DNA of 64,000 bases. It comes from Chryseobacterium mucoviscidosis. GTDB taxonomy: Bacteria > Bacteroidota > Bacteroidia > Flavobacteriales > Weeksellaceae. The position numbers and the translations under genes were made by a program. Each line of letters begins with the position of its first letter. Position 1 is the first letter of the stretch. The stretch covers positions 62,001 to 126,000 of the forward strand of contig NZ_MVAG01000113.1 of the NCBI RefSeq assembly GCF_002177115.1. The letters run 5' to 3'. Positions 1-9,467 of this stretch are shown here, piece by piece. The notes under the pieces are model-generated. The model saw only the letters and a program-made list of their open reading frames with translations, did not search any database and was not told the DNA's origin.

Positions 1-579
1 GAAAGGCATTCCCATGTATAAACCATCCAGCCAAACCTGATAAGGATAAATTTTTTTGTGCCAGAAAGAGCCTTCTTTCGTTCTTGGCTGTCCGTCTATC
101 TGAAGACGAAGGGTTTGAAGTGCTTTCAGGTATTTTTCTTTTTTTTCTTTTTCGTAAAGATAAAGGAGAACGTTTCCGCTGTTCAGCATATCGATATTAT
201 ACTTATCAAGCTCATAGGTAATGATGGTTCCGTCTTCCTGAATGAGCTTTTCTCCAAATTCGCTGATGTAGTTGTAGTATTCTTTTTTGCCAGTTTTGGC
301 ATACAGTTTTTCTGCACCATCAAGGACAATGGCAGTAGGATACGTCCATTTCGGGGCTTTGCTGAAATCCAGCATCCATGCCTCAGGAAAGCGGTGGATT
401 TCGGACAGCATCATTCTTTCGGACCATTTCAGATTGAGGGGAACTTTTTTTTCGGAATTTGAAGATTGCTTCTGAATTGAAGTATTAACCGGAGTTTTTG
501 TCTGCGCACAGGCTGAAAAGATGCCTGAACTTAAAGCGACCAGTGTGAATAGTTTGATATGTTGATTAATGAAATTCAT
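1..579 (-). CDS. Unsaturated rhamnogalacturonyl hydrolase, GH105 (YteR-like), 3' part cut off by the window edge
   Basis: 193 codons are visible from an ATG at 579; the gene runs off the left edge. The N-terminus is hydrophobic (about residues 7-24) and ends at a Cys, so it is an exported protein, possibly a lipoprotein. The mature start (NLKWSERMMLSEIHRFPEAW) and the stretch ending QVWLDGLYMGMPF match the first helices and the conserved DGLYMG segment of GH88/GH105 alpha/alpha-barrel enzymes. Family members remove the unsaturated uronic acid from the non-reducing end of lyase products. Position beside pectinesterase, DUF4861 and SusCD genes supports pectin or rhamnogalacturonan use. The substrate cannot be fixed from the fragment. 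Confidence 0.85.
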   Translation of the reverse strand, partial: MNFINQHIKLFTLVALSSGIFSACAQTKTPVNTSIQKQSSNSEKKVPLNLKWSERMMLSEIHRFPEAWMLDFSKAPKWTYPTAIVLDGAEKLYAKTGKKEYYNYISEFGEKLIQEDGTIITYELDKYNIDMLNSGNVLLYLYEKEKKEKYLKALQTLRLQIDGQPRTKEGSFWHKKIYPYQVWLDGLYMGMPF

Positions 580-590
580 GATTGTAAACG

Positions 591-1592
591 TTAAAGTTGA
601 TTATTTTTATCTAAAATTTCCAGTTTTTGATCTAAATCCTGATAGAAAGCTTCTTCTGTTTTTAAACCGTTCGGTTCCAGAGACCATGCTCCTAAAAAGT
701 AATAGGAAACGTTTTTTGTCTTCTTGAAAACAACGGTATGCGTAGATTTTGTCTTTATATATTTATCAAAGCTTTCAAGAGAGTAGAAGACTGCCATTCC
801 GAGATTGTCGTCTTTTTTGGTTTCGGTCTGGTTACCGTAAGTTGCGATGTAAGCCCATTTTTTATTTTTGCTGATTCCCTGTTTCAGCGGAATATTTTTT
901 ATGGCAACAATTCCGGTGCATAACCCTGAAATAGAATTACTGAGATTTAAATCCACTTTTACAAAACGGTCTTTATTGAAAATGGTAAGTTTTGAAGCAA
1001 GATCAATGGCATCGCCCCATGTTTTCCAGCCTGTGTATTCGATGGTTGCGTAAGACTGTTCTTTTTCATTCACCACTTTCGCGTCGGTACTTTTTACGAT
1101 TTTAAATGTTTCAACAAAATCATTCTGCTCATCATATCTTCCGTAGGAACCAATTCCGATGGTGCGTCCGGATTTCAGAATATCCTGTCCCCAAGCTGCA
1201 TCGTGATGATACGATTCAAAACCATCCTGTCCGACTTCCGGCAACACCAAAGTATTGACTTTTTTACCAAAAATATCCGTGGCATTTCTCCAGTCGAGAT
1301 ATAAGCGGTATCCGATCTGGTTGTTTTCCAGACCGATGCCTTCGTATCTGATGTAGGTGGAATGATCGGTATGTGATTCCGGAATGGTGAGTTCCTGAAC
1401 GTTTTTGAAAGTTCCTCCGATGTATTTGTCGCCTTCCCATTTTCCGCCTTCTTTCACTGCAAGTTCTGCATAAGAGAACGGAGATTTAGGATTGTTTCTG
1501 ATCTTTTGAATAACAGAAGTCTGAGCCTGAAAATTTGAGGACACGAATACTGCTGCAGCTATTATTTTAAATACATTCAATTTCATATACAT
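591..1592 (-). CDS. DUF4861 family secreted protein
   Basis: 333 codons with a clear signal peptide (hydrophobic about residues 8-20, then FQAQ). An alternative start two codons in (1586) would give a more typical MKLN leader. The body resembles the DUF4861 family of Bacteroidota, a mostly beta protein commonly encoded next to GH105 and pectin lyase genes. Its reaction is not established. It lies 11 bp downstream of the GH105 start on the same strand, so the two are probably co-transcribed. No truncation is seen. The family call rests on overall recognition and context rather than on a catalytic motif. Confidence 0.75.
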   Translation of the reverse strand: MYMKLNVFKIIAAAVFVSSNFQAQTSVIQKIRNNPKSPFSYAELAVKEGGKWEGDKYIGGTFKNVQELTIPESHTDHSTYIRYEGIGLENNQIGYRLYLDWRNATDIFGKKVNTLVLPEVGQDGFESYHHDAAWGQDILKSGRTIGIGSYGRYDEQNDFVETFKIVKSTDAKVVNEKEQSYATIEYTGWKTWGDAIDLASKLTIFNKDRFVKVDLNLSNSISGLCTGIVAIKNIPLKQGISKNKKWAYIATYGNQTETKKDDNLGMAVFYSLESFDKYIKTKSTHTVVFKKTKNVSYYFLGAWSLEPNGLKTEEAFYQDLDQKLEILDKNNQL

Positions 1593-1639
1593 TTTATTAG
1601 ATCACTGTTTTCAATAAAAGTTTTCATGGTTATTTGCTT

Positions 1640-1811
1640 TTATTGTTGTCCGGTTATATTTTTCACGAGATCATTAAAGTAAACTTCAATATTGTCATAG
1701 TTTTTATCCAGATCTTTTCCTTTGGCATTGGCAACTTCAGGATTCAGTATGTTTTTAATTTCCCATTCATCGGGCATTCCGTCATTATAAAAATTGTGGT
1801 GTTTAGAATAT
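1640..1811 (-). pseudogene. C-terminal remnant of a pectate lyase
   Basis: On the minus strand an open frame reads NDGMPDEWE, then NPEVANAKGKDLDKNYDNIE, and ends DLVKNITGQQ followed by a stop at 1640-1642. This is the calcium-binding-like C-terminal tail that ends many Bacteroidota PL1 pectate lyases (DGMPDEWE...NIEVYLNSL). No start codon or catalytic domain precedes it: the stop of the pectinesterase gene lies immediately upstream in another frame. It is best read as the leftover 3' end of a deleted lyase gene, about 55 codons long. Confidence 0.65.
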
Positions 1812-2834
1812 TTACTTAAAATTTAGTAGCGGATTCCAGTTGTCTTTTCCTTTTAAAACCTGTTCTCTTGTATATTTTTTGGCTTCGGTTTTGGTTAGCT
1901 GATGCGACCATGATACTCTTTTGGAGTGATCTGAACCGCTTCCTTTGGAGTTAAATTCTGCATAAAACGTGGTCTTTTCTGCATCGGGCTTGTTCCAGTT
2001 GTGCCATCCTTCCGGTTGTATGGTGGAATTCATTTCACAATTGAGGTAAACGGTCTTGGCAAAAGGTCTCCACGGTCTTCCTAAATAGACTGAACTTTCT
2101 TTTGCGTTTCCTTCTATTTTTGAATTGATAAAAACAAATCCGAATTCGTTTTCCTGTGGAGTAGAAGCTGCGGTAACATAGCTTGCCGATTCTTTCGAAT
2201 AAATGATACACTCCTCAAAAACAGCGGTTCCGGCTCCGAAAATATAGTCGGTTGTTCCTTCGATGTAACAGTTTTTAAAATAATTTCTGGAGGGTTTTGT
2301 CTTGTCTGATGAATCCTGAACGCCTTTTAAATACAGCGTATCCTGATTTCCTAAGAATCTGCAGTTTTCAAAAGCTATTCGGTCGCCCGTCGTTAAAACA
2401 GAAACTGCCTGTCCTACTTTTCCTGAACTGTTTTCGAATGAAATATTTTTTGCTGTAAAATCATTAGCATAAATAAAAACCGTTGAAGAACCTGTAGTTC
2501 CGAATTCTTTTCCTTCCGGATTCTTTTTTGATGCAAAATCATCATAGGTGATGATGGTTTTTTCAGGATTTTCACCTTCAAGCAAAATAGCGCCTTTTGT
2601 TTCCGGAATGGTAATTTTTTCTTTGTAAATTCCTTCTTTTACTACAATTCTCGTTCTTACGGAAGATCCGTTTTCTGCTTCATTGATGGCTTGCTGAATG
2701 GTGGAGAAATTTCCTTTTCCGTCTTTTGAAACCACGATGGTTTTATCGATGGATTTAAAAGAAAGAAAACTGAGCAATACGATCAGAAAAGCAAAAAAAG
2801 AATTTAAATTTTTAAGAAAAAAGAAAGCTTTCAT
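1812..2834 (-). CDS. Pectinesterase, carbohydrate esterase family 8
   Basis: 340 aa with an N-terminal signal segment (about residues 5-26). It carries the CE8 motifs in order: GQAVSV, then GNQDTLYL (catalytic acid/base Asp), then TDYIFGAGTAVFEEC (nucleophile Asp of the DYIFG motif), then LGRPWRPFAKTVYL (Arg and Trp of the LGRPW motif). These define the right-handed beta-helix esterase that removes methyl groups from homogalacturonan. Length is normal for a single-domain enzyme. It lies 80 bp downstream of susD on the same strand, in the outer-membrane end of the pectin locus, and is probably periplasmic or secreted. Confidence 0.95.
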   Translation of the reverse strand: MKAFFFLKNLNSFFAFLIVLLSFLSFKSIDKTIVVSKDGKGNFSTIQQAINEAENGSSVRTRIVVKEGIYKEKITIPETKGAILLEGENPEKTIITYDDFASKKNPEGKEFGTTGSSTVFIYANDFTAKNISFENSSGKVGQAVSVLTTGDRIAFENCRFLGNQDTLYLKGVQDSSDKTKPSRNYFKNCYIEGTTDYIFGAGTAVFEECIIYSKESASYVTAASTPQENEFGFVFINSKIEGNAKESSVYLGRPWRPFAKTVYLNCEMNSTIQPEGWHNWNKPDAEKTTFYAEFNSKGSGSDHSKRVSWSHQLTKTEAKKYTREQVLKGKDNWNPLLNFK

Positions 2835-2913
2835 TGAAATTTTTTTGATTAAAATACAGACTCCACTTTGGAGATGAAGCCTGTATTTTTCTGATATGAA
2901 TGTGAACTATTTT

Positions 2914-4746
2914 CTAATACCCATAATCCTGCGTAAGATTATAATTGGAGTTGATTACATCTAAAGCAATCGGCAGTAATTCTTTTCTGTTAGCCTGGAA
3001 ATAATAGGCATAACTTTTCACAGGATCTCCACTGATGTAAGGCTGCGTCATCGCCAGTCTCCAGTTTACTTTTGTATATCCGGAAGGCGTTGCAACACTT
3101 TGGTTCGGACTGTAGAAAATATCTGCTTTGGCAACTCCTGTTGCGGTGTAGAAATCGATATCCGAAACGTTTTGCTGTGCTGTTCTGTCTTTGTTATAGG
3201 CTACTTTTTTGTAGAAGATGTATTCCGGAACGTTGGCATAAGCTCCTGTACCGTTCATAAACTGGGTAAGTTTAGCTCTTGTTTCGTTGATTTTCGTTTC
3301 TAAAAGATTCCAGCGGATCAGATCGTATTTTCTAAGACCTTCACCTCCGAATTCCAGTTGTCTTTCTTTAACGATATAATTAAAGAATCCTGTTTTGTCG
3401 GTCGGAATAGTTCCCACCTGACTTAAATTTCCTGCATACGCTCTCTGTCTTACCGAAAGAACGGCATTCACTGCCTGTGCAGAAGGTCCGTTATTAAGCT
3501 CATTATCTGCTTCGGCAAACATTAATAGAATATCTGCATATCTCAGCAAAGGCCAGTCGATTCCAAGGTTTTGTGAAGTTCCGGTGATGAAAGTCCATGA
3601 TTTTCTGAATTTTCCGTCGTTCCAGTTGATGGAAGTCTGAAGTTCTTCCTGCTTTGAAGTATTTACCCTGAAGATGGCAATATTTACATCTCTTCTCAGG
3701 TCATACTTTGTAAATTCATAAAAATAAACAGGGATTGCGCTGATTCCTCCGGAAGATTTCCAGTCGGTATCATCATGTCTTAAACCGTTGTAATATCCTA
3801 TTTTACTGTCTGTTCTGGAGTTTCCTCCGAAAGCTCCGATAGCATAAATTACTTCGTTGGATGTATCTGCGCTGTTGGTATGCAGTGATCTGAATAATCC
3901 TTCATAACTCGGATTCAACTGATGCTGCCCGGAATTGATGATGTCTTTACATTCGTCATAAGCAATCTGATAATATTTCTGAGGATTGGAACCCTGCATC
4001 ATCTGTTGCGGGCTTCTTCTTAATGAATATCCGGCTCTTGCCAGTGCGATTCTCGCTCTTAATCCTTTTACGGCTGCTTTCGAAATTCTCTGAGCGGTGG
4101 TTCCGCCTTCGGATCTCCAAGGAACTAAACTTTCCGCTTTTAAAAGATCTTCCAGAATCTTATCATAAATAACGTCTCTGTCTGTTTTTGGCAGATACAC
4201 GCTCGGAAGATCGGCAGAAGGAACATCCTGAAAAGGAACGTCGCCCCAGTTTTTGATCAGATCATGATAGAAGTGTGCTCTTAAAGTTAAAGCTTCTCCC
4301 AAATATCTGTCCATTAATTTTTTATCTGCTGCTGAACCCGTCTGATACACCGGAGAAAGCGGAATGTTTTTAATCACCAGATTGGCTCTTTCAATTCCTG
4401 CGTACGTATCTAAAAACGGTCTTAAAAGTTCTGTATTTGTTGGAATGGCTCCGAAACAGCTTACCCCTCTTCGGTCGTTTGCGTTATAATCTCCCGAAGT
4501 TCTCATGTCGTCTCCGGATTGAGAAAGAATCAGGTTCATTCTCTGTCCGTAGGTATTGTCTCCCATGGTTGCATTATAGACTCCGACTAAAGCAGAAAAG
4601 GTGTCTGCTGCGGAATCAAACTGCTGTTTTTCTGAAGTATTGGATAAGCTTTCTACATCTAAATATTCTTCGCAGGAATTAAGAGAATTCAGAGAAAATA
4701 TTCCGATGACAGAAAAAAGAATGGCTAAAAATTTATTTTTCTTCAT
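2914..4746 (-). CDS. SusD/RagB-type outer-membrane glycan-binding lipoprotein
   Basis: The start is placed at 4746 (MKKNKFLAILFSVIG...): a longer frame to 4812 would overlap the end of susC and bury the signal peptide. With this start the protein is 610 aa with a lipoprotein signal ending LNSLNSC, followed by EEYLDVE, the usual SusD beginning. The middle shows the RagB/SusD pattern (YLGEALTLRAHFYHDLIKNW; LRYADILLMFAEADNEL; ERQLEFGGEGLRKYDLIRW). It should sit on the cell surface and deliver pectic oligosaccharides to the SusC channel, whose gene is 10 bp upstream in the same operon. Confidence 0.95.
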   Translation of the reverse strand: MKKNKFLAILFSVIGIFSLNSLNSCEEYLDVESLSNTSEKQQFDSAADTFSALVGVYNATMGDNTYGQRMNLILSQSGDDMRTSGDYNANDRRGVSCFGAIPTNTELLRPFLDTYAGIERANLVIKNIPLSPVYQTGSAADKKLMDRYLGEALTLRAHFYHDLIKNWGDVPFQDVPSADLPSVYLPKTDRDVIYDKILEDLLKAESLVPWRSEGGTTAQRISKAAVKGLRARIALARAGYSLRRSPQQMMQGSNPQKYYQIAYDECKDIINSGQHQLNPSYEGLFRSLHTNSADTSNEVIYAIGAFGGNSRTDSKIGYYNGLRHDDTDWKSSGGISAIPVYFYEFTKYDLRRDVNIAIFRVNTSKQEELQTSINWNDGKFRKSWTFITGTSQNLGIDWPLLRYADILLMFAEADNELNNGPSAQAVNAVLSVRQRAYAGNLSQVGTIPTDKTGFFNYIVKERQLEFGGEGLRKYDLIRWNLLETKINETRAKLTQFMNGTGAYANVPEYIFYKKVAYNKDRTAQQNVSDIDFYTATGVAKADIFYSPNQSVATPSGYTKVNWRLAMTQPYISGDPVKSYAYYFQANRKELLPIALDVINSNYNLTQDYGY

Positions 4747-4756
4747 AATATTAGGT

Positions 4757-7700
4757 TTAAAAAGTGATATCAACTCCTGATAAAATAAATCTGCTTCGCG
4801 GATACGCTGCATAATCTACTCCCGGTGTTAAAGGATTTCTTCTTGTGTTGGCTTCCGGATCATACCCGGAATATCCTGTAATCGTGAACAGGTTGTTCAT
4901 CGTAAAATACAATCTGAAATTGGATAATCCCAATTGTTTGGTGAAATCTTTTCCTAAAGAATATCCTATTGTAACGTTGTTCAGTCTCAGGAAAGAACCG
5001 TCTTCAATAGCATACGAATGAAGGAAGTAAGCTCCTGCAGGAGGTGTAAATCCTGTTGTATTGGCGTTTAAGGCGGCAAGAGCGGTAGGATCATTCACTT
5101 TATTTCCTGCATCATCAAACCATCTCCATCGGTTGGCAACTTCAGCCAGCATATTGTTGTCTCGGTAAAGATACTGTGTAGAGTATTCTATTTTGTTTGC
5201 GTTATATACTTTATTTCCTACAGAGAAATTGAACATTAGGCTCATATCCCAGTTTTTGTAACGGAAGGTCTGGTTGAAACCTCCGTAAAACTTCGGTTGT
5301 GCGCTTCCCAGATCCGTCATATCTTTATTATCAATAATTCCGTCACCGTTAAGGTCTGCAAGTTTAAGATCTCCCGGCTGTACAGCTTTCGCTCCGTTTG
5401 CTGCTGCTGCAGAACTCGGGATTCCTGCTTTTAAAGTATAAACCTGAGTCGTAGGATTATAATCGAAATCGCTTACTTCATATCTTCCTGCGGTAATGTA
5501 TCCCCAATATGTTCCTACCGGTTTTCCGACCTGTACAAGGAAATCGTTCAGGTTGTTTTGCCATCCTGAAGGATATAGATAAGAATTTGCACTTGCGGAA
5601 GCACTGTTTCCTAAACTTTTGATCACATTTTTATTGGAAGATAAATTCGCATCAATTTTCCAGTTAAAGTTTTCTTTGTTGATGATCGCAGCGCCTACAG
5701 AAAATTCAATTCCTTTATTGGAAGTGCTTCCCGAGTTTTGATACTGATATTCATATCCTGAAGTCTGAGGAATTTTAGCCAGCAATAAAAGGTTTTTTGT
5801 ATCGGTCTGATAAACATCTACCGTTCCGTAAACTCTTCCGTTGAATAATCCAAAATCTACCCCGATATTTTTAGAAGCCGCCGATTCCCACTTTACATTA
5901 AGATTAGACATAATCGCTCCTGTTGTAGCTCCCGGTGTTACATTGTTTCCAAAAGCATACCCGTAATCTGATGATGTCGTGAAAAACGTACTGTATAAAA
6001 ATGCCGGTATTCTGTTGTTTCCGGATAAACCGTATCCTGCACGAAGTTTTAATTCGCTCACTACTTTACTGTCTTTCAGGAAATTTTCTTCATTTACTTT
6101 CCATGCAACTGAAGCCGCCGGAAAATAGCCCCATCTGTTTCCGGGTCCGAATACACTGGAACCATCCGCCCTCATGGAAGCAGTAAAGATATATTTGTTG
6201 TTAAAAATATAGTTGGCTCTTGCAAAAAATGAAACCAGACGATCTGGTAAAACGTTTGTTTTTGGAATATCCTGAACCTGTCCCGATGGAGGAGAAGCCG
6301 CCTGAATATTGGCAAATGCCTCTTCTGCACTGATGGATTTCGGGAACCATTTGATGTTCATCGTTAAGGATTCTGCATCTGTTTTTACGGTTTCCTGTCC
6401 TGCCAGTAAATCCAGCTTATGATTTCCGAAAGTTTTTCTGAAATTCAGCGTATTGGTATTCGTGATTCTTCTGGATTGCGATTTGCTCAGAAAAACAACA
6501 GGCTGATCATTGTTTTGTCTTGCAAGAGAAGTAACCGGTCCGGAAAACTGATTCACCATTTCATCTCTCTGTACATATCCGATCACACTTCTGAAAGTGA
6601 AATCTTTATTGATTCTGTATTCGATGATCCCATTTAAAAGGAGGTCGTTTCTTCCGTTTTCTTTCACCTCGCTGTTCGCTAAAAGGATAGGGTTTACAAG
6701 GTTTGTTTCGTTGGCAAATAAAGGATCGAACTCATCTACATTTACATTGGAACCACCTTCAAACGGCTGATATCTTACGGCGTTTCTCAGTCTGTTGGTA
6801 CTTTGCGAACCCGTGGAAGAAGTTCCTGCTCCGTAGATCATCTGACGGCTGTATCTGGCATTTAATGTGATGCTGATTTTTTTCGAAACATCATAATCAT
6901 ACTTAAAGTTTGCCATATTTCTTTTGAATCCGGAACCGATCATAATTCCGTCTTCCTGTACATTATTTAAGGATAAGGAGAAAGAAGAATTATCAGATCC
7001 TCCTGTTACGGAAAGATTATGCGTAAAATTGAATGCCTCTCTTCCGAAAACTTCATCCTGCCAGTCTCTCTTTTTTACAGATTTGTACTTTTCCAGATCT
7101 GCAAAAGTTCCGTATCTCGCTTTGAATGCATCAATATCAGTCTGTACACCGCCTTTGTTGTATATTTCGTACTGATAGAGAACGTATTGATAAGGATCCA
7201 GAACATCTATCGTATTCTGAATTTTTCTTACCCCTAAAAATCCGTTGTAATTAATTGATGTTTTTGCTCTCTTACGACCGCCTTTCGTCGTAATAAGGAC
7301 AACACCGTTGGCTCCTCTTGCTCCGTAAATACTCGTGGATGAAGCATCTTTTAAAACTTCGATCGACTGGATTTCCTTCGGAGAAAGAATAGAAAGCGCA
7401 TTATCCATCTGTACGCCGTCTACAATGTATAGCGGAGCGTTGCTCCCTGTAATGGAGTTTCCTCCTCTTACTACGATATCTACATCGGCTCCCGGTGAAC
7501 CTTCACTCAGAGAAACCTGTACTCCCGCCATTCTTCCCTGTATTGCTTCAGCAGCATTAGTAGAAGGCATATCTTTTATAGCTTCTGCTTTTACAGAAGA
7601 AACAGCATTGGTAACGTCTTTTTTAGAAACTTTTGTGTATCCCACCAGAACCACTTCGTCGATTTTGGTTTCTTTTTCCTTCGTTTCTTTTTCTTGAGCC

Positions 7701-7768
7701 ATTGCAAGGACAGGAAGTAGAAAGACAGTTAGATATAACCACTTTACTGATTGTACTTTTTTATCCAT
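4757..7768 (-). CDS. SusC/RagA-type TonB-dependent outer-membrane transporter
   Basis: 1003 aa. A signal peptide (about residues 1-25) is followed directly by a TonB-box-like IDEVVLVGY. The plug domain carries the SusC signature GARGANGVVLITTKGG, and a long beta-barrel ends in an aromatic-terminal strand (VDITF). The usual N-terminal carboxypeptidase-regulatory-like domain is absent, so this is a short-leader variant. It is the first gene of the leftward unit, with an AATCGATT palindrome 128 bp upstream. With SusD it would import pectin-derived oligosaccharides; the ligand is inferred from neighbours. Confidence 0.95.
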   Translation of the reverse strand: MDKKVQSVKWLYLTVFLLPVLAMAQEKETKEKETKIDEVVLVGYTKVSKKDVTNAVSSVKAEAIKDMPSTNAAEAIQGRMAGVQVSLSEGSPGADVDIVVRGGNSITGSNAPLYIVDGVQMDNALSILSPKEIQSIEVLKDASSTSIYGARGANGVVLITTKGGRKRAKTSINYNGFLGVRKIQNTIDVLDPYQYVLYQYEIYNKGGVQTDIDAFKARYGTFADLEKYKSVKKRDWQDEVFGREAFNFTHNLSVTGGSDNSSFSLSLNNVQEDGIMIGSGFKRNMANFKYDYDVSKKISITLNARYSRQMIYGAGTSSTGSQSTNRLRNAVRYQPFEGGSNVNVDEFDPLFANETNLVNPILLANSEVKENGRNDLLLNGIIEYRINKDFTFRSVIGYVQRDEMVNQFSGPVTSLARQNNDQPVVFLSKSQSRRITNTNTLNFRKTFGNHKLDLLAGQETVKTDAESLTMNIKWFPKSISAEEAFANIQAASPPSGQVQDIPKTNVLPDRLVSFFARANYIFNNKYIFTASMRADGSSVFGPGNRWGYFPAASVAWKVNEENFLKDSKVVSELKLRAGYGLSGNNRIPAFLYSTFFTTSSDYGYAFGNNVTPGATTGAIMSNLNVKWESAASKNIGVDFGLFNGRVYGTVDVYQTDTKNLLLLAKIPQTSGYEYQYQNSGSTSNKGIEFSVGAAIINKENFNWKIDANLSSNKNVIKSLGNSASASANSYLYPSGWQNNLNDFLVQVGKPVGTYWGYITAGRYEVSDFDYNPTTQVYTLKAGIPSSAAAANGAKAVQPGDLKLADLNGDGIIDNKDMTDLGSAQPKFYGGFNQTFRYKNWDMSLMFNFSVGNKVYNANKIEYSTQYLYRDNNMLAEVANRWRWFDDAGNKVNDPTALAALNANTTGFTPPAGAYFLHSYAIEDGSFLRLNNVTIGYSLGKDFTKQLGLSNFRLYFTMNNLFTITGYSGYDPEANTRRNPLTPGVDYAAYPRSRFILSGVDITF

Positions 7769-7895
7769 TTTGTATCCTTATAGTTTTAATTTTGGTTGAA
7801 AGTCTTTTTTCAATCTTTGTCTTCATTGGTGGATCTTGGAAGTATTCTACTGTTTTTTGTGGTTTATATTTTCAGAAAAAATACACTTTCCTTAG

Positions 7896-7909
7896 TGCAA
7901 TCGATTGCG
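7896..7909. promoter_or_regulatory. LacI-type operator, susC side
   Basis: TGCAATCGATTGCG; the 12-bp core GCAATCGATTGC is a perfect palindrome, 128 bp upstream of the susC start. It matches the central-CG palindromes bound by LacI-family repressors. Confidence 0.7.
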
Positions 7910-8557
7910 TAATTTTTCAATTCAAAATATTATCGCTCCTAAACTAATATTATTTTTGAATATGCAAAGAAAAAAATATTATTTTTTCATTAATTTGAAA
8001 AGAATTACTGTAATTTATAATTAATTTTTAAATATTAAATAATTGTTAATCAGTGTATTATTTCGTTTAATAGTCTTTTGGTTTGGGTTCATATTTTTCT
8101 GTTCTGATGATGACATAAATTAAAAAAAACTTAAAATATGAGCGATTTTCAAGCTTCAAATTTCCCCAAATTCATCACCAAGAACTACAAAATTTGACAT
8201 TTTACTGATTTTTATCAGTTTTTTGAGCCTGAATTTATCTATAATTTTTCAGTGATAATTTTTATCTGCATTATATGTATAGAATAAATTTATTTTGAAT
8301 TATTATTACAAAATCAATATTGTTAAAATCTAACAACTTTTATCTTCAAATTTAATTTTAGATAATTCCTGATGTATATATTTGGTTAAATAATCATTAA
8401 ATTTTTGATCGTAATTTAGTAAATTATAGATTTAATTTATTATTTAAAGTATTGAAAAATAGTATTTTATAATATTTTATTAAATTTTTATTGATCATTT
8501 GAATATTAATTATATATTTATCCCGAAAGTATTTCTACAAGTTTTTAGTGTGATTTA

Positions 8558-8571
8558 TGCAATCGATTACA
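8558..8571. promoter_or_regulatory. LacI-type operator, kduI side
   Basis: TGCAATCGATTACA, sharing 12 of 14 bases with the site at 7896 and lying 50 bp upstream of the kduI start. The pair suggests coordinated control of both divergent units by the LacI-family protein encoded at 24778-25806. Confidence 0.7.
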
Positions 8572-8620
8572 CAATGTTTAACCGGTTTTATCAAAACCGC
8601 AAAAATGAATATAAAAGAAG

Positions 8621-9457
8621 ATGACAAAATCTGAGTTTCGTTACGCCCATCATCCCGAAGATGTTAAAAAATATACAACAGAGGATTTAAGAAGGGAATT
8701 TTTGATGAATAACCTATTCAATGAAGATCAGATCAATGTAGTATATTCTATGTACGACAGAATGATTGTCGGAGGTGCAATGCCTGTGAAAAGCCCATTG
8801 AAGCTGGAACCGACAGACGATTTGAAAGCTGAAAATTTCCTTGACAGAAGAGAACTGGGAATCATCAACGTAGGAGCAGCCGGAAAGGTGACTGTTGACG
8901 GCGAGGTTTTCGAACTGGCAAACAAAGAAGCTCTGTACATCGGAAAAGGAGCCAAAGATGTGGTTTTTGAAAACGGAAACGAAGGACAGACTTTATTCTA
9001 TTTCAATTCTGCGCCCGCTCATCATTCATATCCTACAAAGAAAATTACAAAGAACGAAGCCGAAATTGTGGAATTGGGCGAAACAAAATACGCAAATAAA
9101 AGAACAATTAATAAACTGATTGTCAATAGCGTACTGGAAACCTGCCAATTACAGATGGGAATGACGGAACTGCACGAAGGAAGTGTCTGGAACACCATGC
9201 CATCTCATACACACACCAGAAGAATGGAAGCATACTTCTATTTTGATCTGGAAGAAGGACAGGCGGTAAGTCATTTTCTGGGGCAGCCTCATGAAACGCG
9301 TCATATCTTTATGAAAAACAACGAAGCTGTTCTGTCTCCGGAATGGTCCATTCACTCAGGAGTCGGAACTTCCAATTACACCTTCATTTGGGGAATGGCG
9401 GGAGAAAACATGGATTATGGCGATATGGATGCTGTAAAAACTAACGAACTAAAGTAA
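8621..9457 (+). CDS. kduI: 5-dehydro-4-deoxy-D-glucuronate isomerase (KduI)
   Basis: 278 aa, full family length. The start MTKSEFRYAHHPEDVKKYTT and the segment FLMNNLFNEDQINVVYSMYDRMIVGGAMP are characteristic of KduI. The cupin metal site appears in the second half (MPSHTHTRRMEAYFYF, with His and Glu ligands, and the later His in WSIHSG). The enzyme isomerises 5-keto-4-deoxyuronate, released from unsaturated galacturonides, to 2,5-diketo-3-deoxygluconate. It is the first gene of the rightward catabolic unit; kduD follows after 10 bp. Confidence 0.97.
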   Translation: MTKSEFRYAHHPEDVKKYTTEDLRREFLMNNLFNEDQINVVYSMYDRMIVGGAMPVKSPLKLEPTDDLKAENFLDRRELGIINVGAAGKVTVDGEVFELANKEALYIGKGAKDVVFENGNEGQTLFYFNSAPAHHSYPTKKITKNEAEIVELGETKYANKRTINKLIVNSVLETCQLQMGMTELHEGSVWNTMPSHTHTRRMEAYFYFDLEEGQAVSHFLGQPHETRHIFMKNNEAVLSPEWSIHSGVGTSNYTFIWGMAGENMDYGDMDAVKTNELK

Positions 9458-9467
9458 TATTTTCCAC

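Larger units (their letters stand above)
7769..8620. promoter_or_regulatory. Divergent control region between susC and kduI
   Basis: 852 bp of very AT-rich sequence without a credible ORF on either strand. It separates the leftward SusC/SusD/esterase unit from the rightward uronate catabolism unit. It holds two copies of a LacI-type operator palindrome, one near each start codon (listed separately). Nothing else recognisable is seen. Confidence 0.75.

Noticed and set aside
4747..4812. Longer SusD start at 4812
   Set aside because: It would overlap the susC end and place the lipoprotein signal inside the protein.
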